Below are positions 33,161 through 36,633 of a stretch of 36,633 nt of DNA, one piece after another. The stretch is from NCBI GenBank assembly GCA_013792055.1, contig VMSQ01000212.1, positions 1-36,633 on the forward strand, in the 5' to 3' direction. Within the stretch, counting starts at the first letter, position 1; every line of letters starts with the position of its first letter. Source of the stretch: Desulfobacteraceae bacterium. Lineage in GTDB: Bacteria; Desulfobacterota; Desulfobacteria; Desulfobacterales; ETH-SRB1. Under the pieces are notes generated by a model that worked only from the letters and a program-made list of their open reading frames with translations, was not told the DNA's origin and did not search any database. The translations under genes and the position numbers were made by a program.

Positions 33161-33236
33161 ATACTTTCTTTACCTCCTTCCATTATTCAAAATTTATCAA
33201 TCAATAACCTTTTTAATAATTTTTCATATGAAAAAT

Positions 33237-33265
33237 TCTTTATCAAGTAAAAACTGTTCTGTCAA
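33237..33265 (-). promoter_or_regulatory. Promoter of cytochrome c3 copy 1
   Basis: Minus strand TTGACA (33260-33265), 17-nt spacer, TAAAGA (33237-33242). The same arrangement and much of the surrounding sequence recur before copy 2. The rest of 33161-33390 has no gene that I can see. Confidence 0.55.
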
Positions 33266-33393
33266 TGACAGCAATTCTCGGCAAAGCCCCAGATTATTAA
33301 CCAACATTATAAAGAATACAAAATATAGGCCTGAAGTTGATAGGAAACAGTTATCTCTTAAGAACTGAAGATCTTTTTAAACAACTGAAATGA

Positions 33394-33480
33394 TGAGCGC
33401 CGTTGACCTCCATGCTCTTGGTACTCAATTCTGGGCTGAAAATTTTGTTCGCAACGCAATTTCCTGCAAAAAAAACAGGG
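33394..33480 (+). pseudogene. Relic of the dsrN 3' end between the two cytochrome genes
   Basis: The frame from ATG 33394 reads DLHALGTQFWAENFVRNAIS then CKK, matching the intact dsrN C-terminus HIHALGTPSWAKSMVSNAIS then YKK at 13 of 23 positions. It is followed by the same AGGGCAAACA terminator. It has no ribosome site and lacks everything upstream of this tail. It marks a tandem duplication of the dsrN tail, terminator and cytochrome gene. Confidence 0.75.
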
Positions 33481-33505
33481 CAAACATTATTTTAATGTTT
33501 GCCCT
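33465..33505 (-). terminator. Terminator of cytochrome c3 copy 2
   Basis: AGGGCAAACATTA (33477-33489) and TAATGTTTGCCCT (33493-33505) form a perfect 13-bp stem with a 3-nt loop. On the minus strand a run of eight T (opposite 33468-33475) follows. Confidence 0.88.
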
Positions 33506-33532
33506 GAATAATTAAATCCTGCAGCTATTAAA

Positions 33533-33991
33533 TTACTTTTCGGCTTTAGGATGGCACCCTGTACATGTTGTAGGTGCTGTTTTCGTGCCGCTTTTCTTAT
33601 TTGCCTTCGTGTGACAACCCTTGCAGTTTTCATGCATAGCCTCTGCGTGGTATGCCATCTTCTCTTTCTCTGAAAGCTTTGGAGCGTCTTTCCCCTTTGG
33701 AGCTTCACCCGGCGTGCTGTGACACTCGATGCAATTCTTAACCTCATCACCCATTTTCAGACCACTAAGCGGTTTGTTATCAGCATCATGATGACAGTCA
33801 CCACAGACTGCTTTGTATTCCTCAACATGCTTCTTGTGTGTAAAGGTGACTATGCTCTTCTTGTGCTTGTCATAAGCCTTGTTTTCCATATTGACAACAT
33901 CAGCTACGGTGGTCCCGGCATAAATAGCGGTAGCAAGAAACAGAGAAGCAATTCCTACAACAGCTATAATCAACAAATATCTTTTGCTCAT
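33533..33991 (-). CDS. Periplasmic tetraheme cytochrome c3, copy 2
   Basis: A 152-residue class III cytochrome c with signal peptide MSKRYLLIIAVVGIASLF, cleavage probably after AIYA. Heme motifs: CGDCH, CIECH, CKGCH and CTGCH. Histidine ligands lie in FTHKKH, DCHH and YHAEAMH. It is a tandem paralogue of copy 1; the surface differs, with more lysines near the last two hemes (KANKKSGTKTAP), so partner preference may differ. It has its own promoter and terminator. Confidence 0.95.
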   Translation of the reverse strand: MSKRYLLIIAVVGIASLFLATAIYAGTTVADVVNMENKAYDKHKKSIVTFTHKKHVEEYKAVCGDCHHDADNKPLSGLKMGDEVKNCIECHSTPGEAPKGKDAPKLSEKEKMAYHAEAMHENCKGCHTKANKKSGTKTAPTTCTGCHPKAEK

Positions 33992-34072
33992 AGACTTTCT
34001 TCACCTCCTTACATTCTAAGGATTATTAATTGACAATTCATCTAATAATTTTTCATATATAATATATAAAAT

Positions 34073-34101
34073 TCTTTATCAAGTAAAAATTATTCTGTCA
34101 A
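34073..34101 (-). promoter_or_regulatory. Promoter of cytochrome c3 copy 2
   Basis: Minus strand TTGACA (34096-34101), 17-nt spacer, TAAAGA (34073-34078), identical in boxes and spacing to copy 1. An alternative TTGATA-N17-TATATG lies slightly downstream. Confidence 0.55.
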
Positions 34102-34127
34102 CGACAAAGAATATATGTAAAAATCAA

Positions 34128-34874
34128 TTAAATATCATTATCGATTTTTTGTGATTTTTTTTTCCCAAAAACCCTTGCGCCTATTATGCTTATTTCATAA
34201 AGAGCCATCAGGGGAACAGCCATCATAATCTGGGTTACAACATCAGGGGGAGTTAAAATAGCAGCAACAACAAAAAATAAGAGTATGGCATATTTTCTGT
34301 TTTTCTTTAAAAATTCAACTGAAACTATGCCGAGTCTGGCAAGAAAAATAATAACAAGAGGAAGTTCAAAAACCAGCCCAAATGCAAGAAGTAACATCGA
34401 AGAAAAGCTTAAATACTCACGCATGGATGGAAGCGGCCGGATTGTCTCAGTGGCAAATCCTAAAAAAAACTTAAATCCAAATGGAAAAACAATAAAATAT
34501 CCGAACAATGCCCCGCCGATAAAGAAAAAAGAAGAAAGAAAAACTATAGGAACGAGAAGTTTTCTTTCCTTGCCATAAAGCCCTGGTGCAACAAACAACC
34601 AGAACTGATATAATATTACAGGTGCTGACAGCATTAAACCTGATAGCAATGATACTTTTAGATATGTAAAGAACGCCTCAGGCAAACCTGTAAAAATAAG
34701 TTTATCATCTGCCTGCATTGCAGAAATTAAAGGTATGGTCAGGTAATGGAAAATTTTCTCCTTAAATCCATATGAAATAATAAAGCCTATAGCTATAGCT
34801 ATAAAACAGATAACCAGACGCTTCCTTAGTTCCTCAAGATGGCCGGAAAAAGGCATTTTCTCATCTTCAATCAT
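34128..34874 (-). CDS. tatC: Tat translocase subunit TatC
   Basis: Receptor subunit of the twin-arginine translocase, recognising RR signal peptides such as that of DsrO. It has 248 residues and six membrane helices. The N-terminal [13 protein letters not shown] is diagnostic, and FELPLVI is conserved. The ATG at 34874 overlaps the tatA end by 8 nt; an inner ATG at 34856 (MPFSGHL) is a possible alternative start. Confidence 0.96.
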   Translation of the reverse strand: MIEDEKMPFSGHLEELRKRLVICFIAIAIGFIISYGFKEKIFHYLTIPLISAMQADDKLIFTGLPEAFFTYLKVSLLSGLMLSAPVILYQFWLFVAPGLYGKERKLLVPIVFLSSFFFIGGALFGYFIVFPFGFKFFLGFATETIRPLPSMREYLSFSSMLLLAFGLVFELPLVIIFLARLGIVSVEFLKKNRKYAILLFFVVAAILTPPDVVTQIMMAVPLMALYEISIIGARVFGKKKSQKIDNDI

Positions 34875-35166
34875 TTTTTAAAGGCCCTTCTGCTGCTTCA
34901 TTATCAACTTTTTTTCCATCATTAGATGGGGTGGGAACGTCATCAACAGCCTCCCTTATGCTATCGTTCATATCCTCAAACTTATCTTTAACATCTTTTA
35001 AATCACTATTTATATCAATAGACTGTTTAAATTCCTGTGTGGCTTTCTTGAATTCGCCAATTGCCCGGCCAAGTGATTTTGCAAGATCCGGAAGCTTTTT
35101 GGGACCTATAACAATAAGCGCTACAGCTAAAATTAATAATACTTCAGGCATGCCTATGCCGAACAT
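34867..35166 (-). CDS. tatA: Tat translocase subunit, TatA/TatB family
   Basis: A 99-residue protein with one N-terminal membrane helix ([20 protein letters not shown]), the [13 protein letters not shown] hinge and an amphipathic helix, then an acidic tail. The ATG at 35166 has AGGTG about 8 nt upstream; the GTG at 35175 is part of that ribosome site. The glutamate in the helix (GMPEVLL) is more TatB-like, so it may play either part; no second TatA/B gene is in the window. It is coupled to tatC. Confidence 0.93.
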   Translation of the reverse strand: MFGIGMPEVLLILAVALIVIGPKKLPDLAKSLGRAIGEFKKATQEFKQSIDINSDLKDVKDKFEDMNDSIREAVDDVPTPSNDGKKVDNEAAEGPLKND

Positions 35167-35227
35167 ATCGCTCACCTATAACAAAAGTCTTAATTTAGGG
35201 TAAAATATAAATCACAAAATGAGTTAT

Positions 35228-35256
35228 ACAGTACTTATTTTTCAAAAAACTGTCAA
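35228..35256 (-). promoter_or_regulatory. Promoter candidate for tatAC
   Basis: Minus strand TTGACA (35251-35256), 17-nt spacer, TACTGT (35228-35233). Consensus -35, poor -10. Confidence 0.4.
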
Positions 35257-35305
35257 GCTCGCTGGACTCGTATGGTACAATTAAAAGTCCAGGGAAATCA
35301 ACCGC

Positions 35306-36517
35306 TCAACTAATTTCAGGTTTAAGAACAAGAAAGTACAGCTTCCCAGGGTGTTGCATGTGACCCGCCGCTATCTCAGCGTATGTACCGTTTCCCCAGA
35401 ACAGATCCGCACGGCCAGGCCCGCGTATCGCCCCTCCTGTATCATGATTCAAAACAACTCTGCTAAAACTTGTCCAATTATGAATTTCACCATCGCCATT
35501 TATCAAAGGTTTTAGCGTTTCTATAAAAGCAAGAGCTGACAAAGGAAATATTCTCCTGTCCAATGCTATCGACCTGCCAGGCGTCAATTTAACTCCAATA
35601 CAACCCAAAGGGCCGTCTTCCTCTATCTTGAAAAAAACATAACTGGGGTTAAAGTTTAAAATAGCTTTGACGTCTTCTGGATTTTCACGCAGATAAGCGC
35701 GAATTTTTTGCATAGACATTTCTGATTTTTCTATCATCCCTTTTTCAATAAGTAATTTTCCTATGCTCCGGTATGGATGTCCGTTTGTTATATCATAATG
35801 GACATTAATTGTCTTACCGTTATCAAAATAAATTCTTCCAGAGCCCTGAATTTGAAGAAAAAAAAGATCAACCGGGTCTTTAATCCAGGCAATTTTTTCC
35901 GCCTTGCCTTCCAGGCCTCCCTTGTATTCAATTTCATCCCGTTCAAAGTAGGGAACAACCGTCCGGCCGGTGTATCTTCCAATTATTCTTTTATTTTTTA
36001 AGTTAGGAATAAATAATGAAAGATCGATTGTTGTTAAATCGCATGGACGAGCATAAATCGGAATTCCATATTCAGTATTCTGCTCAAGACTGCCTTTCAG
36101 GATGGGTTCATAATAACCTGTAAAAAGGACATGACCATCTCTGCCGCCGATCGATTTGTAAACAAAATAATTTGATCTGATAAACTTATTAAGTTCATCT
36201 TCTGAGGGTCTGGTCTGTATAAAATTTAGAAAATGCTCCATGGACTTGATCATATGGACAGCATTAAAGCTGTCTTCCCCGAATCTGAACAGCCTGGAAG
36301 AAGGAAGCTTTTTGAGATATGAAATACTCTGCGAAATAGTGTATTCTAAAGTATCATAGGCCATATCATCTGAAAATTCAGGATACTCTGAAGAAGGAAG
36401 TTTTTGTGCAACGAATTCATCTTTTAAAGACGGATGTATTCTAAAAACAGAGCATCCGGCTATAAAAGAAAGATGTAACAATAAGGCGACAATTACAGAT
36501 AAATATAAATATCTCAA
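35306..36517 (-). CDS. mltA: Membrane-bound lytic murein transglycosylase A
   Basis: Outer-membrane lipoprotein cleaving peptidoglycan to 1,6-anhydro-muropeptides. The N-terminus has a hydrophobic signal ending in the lipobox FIAGC. The MltA domain includes FTGYYEPILKGS, and the C-terminal 3D domain has DTGGAIRGPGRADLFWG, containing the catalytic aspartate. About 403 residues. I place the start at TTG 36517, since AAGGTG lies 6 nt upstream; the GTG at 36526 falls inside that ribosome site. It is transcribed towards tatA, with a repeat-free gap between. Confidence 0.92.
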   Translation of the reverse strand: MRYLYLSVIVALLLHLSFIAGCSVFRIHPSLKDEFVAQKLPSSEYPEFSDDMAYDTLEYTISQSISYLKKLPSSRLFRFGEDSFNAVHMIKSMEHFLNFIQTRPSEDELNKFIRSNYFVYKSIGGRDGHVLFTGYYEPILKGSLEQNTEYGIPIYARPCDLTTIDLSLFIPNLKNKRIIGRYTGRTVVPYFERDEIEYKGGLEGKAEKIAWIKDPVDLFFLQIQGSGRIYFDNGKTINVHYDITNGHPYRSIGKLLIEKGMIEKSEMSMQKIRAYLRENPEDVKAILNFNPSYVFFKIEEDGPLGCIGVKLTPGRSIALDRRIFPLSALAFIETLKPLINGDGEIHNWTSFSRVVLNHDTGGAIRGPGRADLFWGNGTYAEIAAGHMQHPGKLYFLVLKPEIS

Positions 36518-36575
36518 GTTTCGCACCTTTAATTAATATCAATTGCACAGGATAACGGACTGAATAATAAGTATT

Positions 36576-36633
36576 TTATTCGATAGTATCACCTGAATCA
36601 ATGTCGATTTTACGGGCTTTCTCTTTAGCAGGA
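36576..36633 (-). CDS. C-terminal end of an unidentified gene, cut by right edge
   Basis: An open frame enters from the right edge and ends at TAA 36576-36578, reading PAKEKARKIDIDSGDTIE. It lies 50-60 nt upstream of mltA in the same direction, so the two may share a transcript. Only 18 codons are visible; no family can be assigned. Confidence 0.4.
   Translation of the reverse strand, partial: PAKEKARKIDIDSGDTIE

Overview
The window reads as chromosomal DNA of a dissimilatory sulfate-reducing bacterium of the Desulfobacterota, most like the Desulfobacterales. It carries both core sulfite-reduction loci: the membrane complex dsrMKJOP and the sulfite reductase locus dsrABD plus a dsrN/cbiA-type amidase. 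It also has two tetraheme cytochromes c3, Tat translocase genes and an elongation factor G of the mitochondrial-like (spd) type known from delta-proteobacteria. Base composition is moderately AT-rich and uniform. I see no rRNA, tRNA, CRISPR array, integrase or transposase gene.

Layout. (1) 1-4.2 kb, minus strand: rplU-rpmA-obgE-proB-proA, with proA cut by the left edge. (2) 4.4-5.2 kb: fdhD, convergent with the next operon across a bidirectional terminator. (3) 5.3-11.1 kb, minus: an RsbRD-type protein followed by dsrM-K-J-O-P, with overlapping genes and a near-consensus sigma70 promoter. (4) 11.2-17.5 kb: aconitase, a B12-binding radical SAM enzyme, a protein joining a SPASM-like cysteine cluster to TPRs, and a convergent P-loop ATPase. 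(5) 17.8-23.4 kb, minus: EF-G, a eukaryotic-type UDPGP-family nucleotidyltransferase, ilvE and a PPC/DUF296 protein. (6) 23.6-28 kb: a CxxxCxxC-type cysteine cluster protein, dapA, a TPR protein and an unrecognised 397-residue protein. (7) 28.2-32.7 kb: dsrA-dsrB-dsrD-dsrN with a long leader. (8) 32.7-36.6 kb, minus: two tandem cytochrome c3 genes, tatC-tatA, mltA and the tail of one more gene.

Functionally, DsrAB with DsrD reduces sulfite. DsrN probably amidates the siroheme precursor. DsrMKJOP links the menaquinone pool and periplasmic electrons to the DsrC trisulfide. DsrO carries a Tat signal, and tatA/tatC lie in the same window. The cytochromes c3 are periplasmic electron carriers.

The striking unexplained layer is repeated DNA. 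Intergenic regions carry 7-8 bp tandem units arranged as inverted pairs (GGTTCAC family and others) and at least three 165-190 bp MITE-like palindromes. One heptamer array lies in frame inside dsrN. The cytochrome region is a tandem duplication of about 0.82 kb that left a relic of the dsrN 3' end. Other leads are a possible leader peptide before dsrA, a cysteine-less FdhD, and the radical SAM / SPASM-TPR / ATPase cluster. All identifications come from reading motifs by eye; no database search was run.
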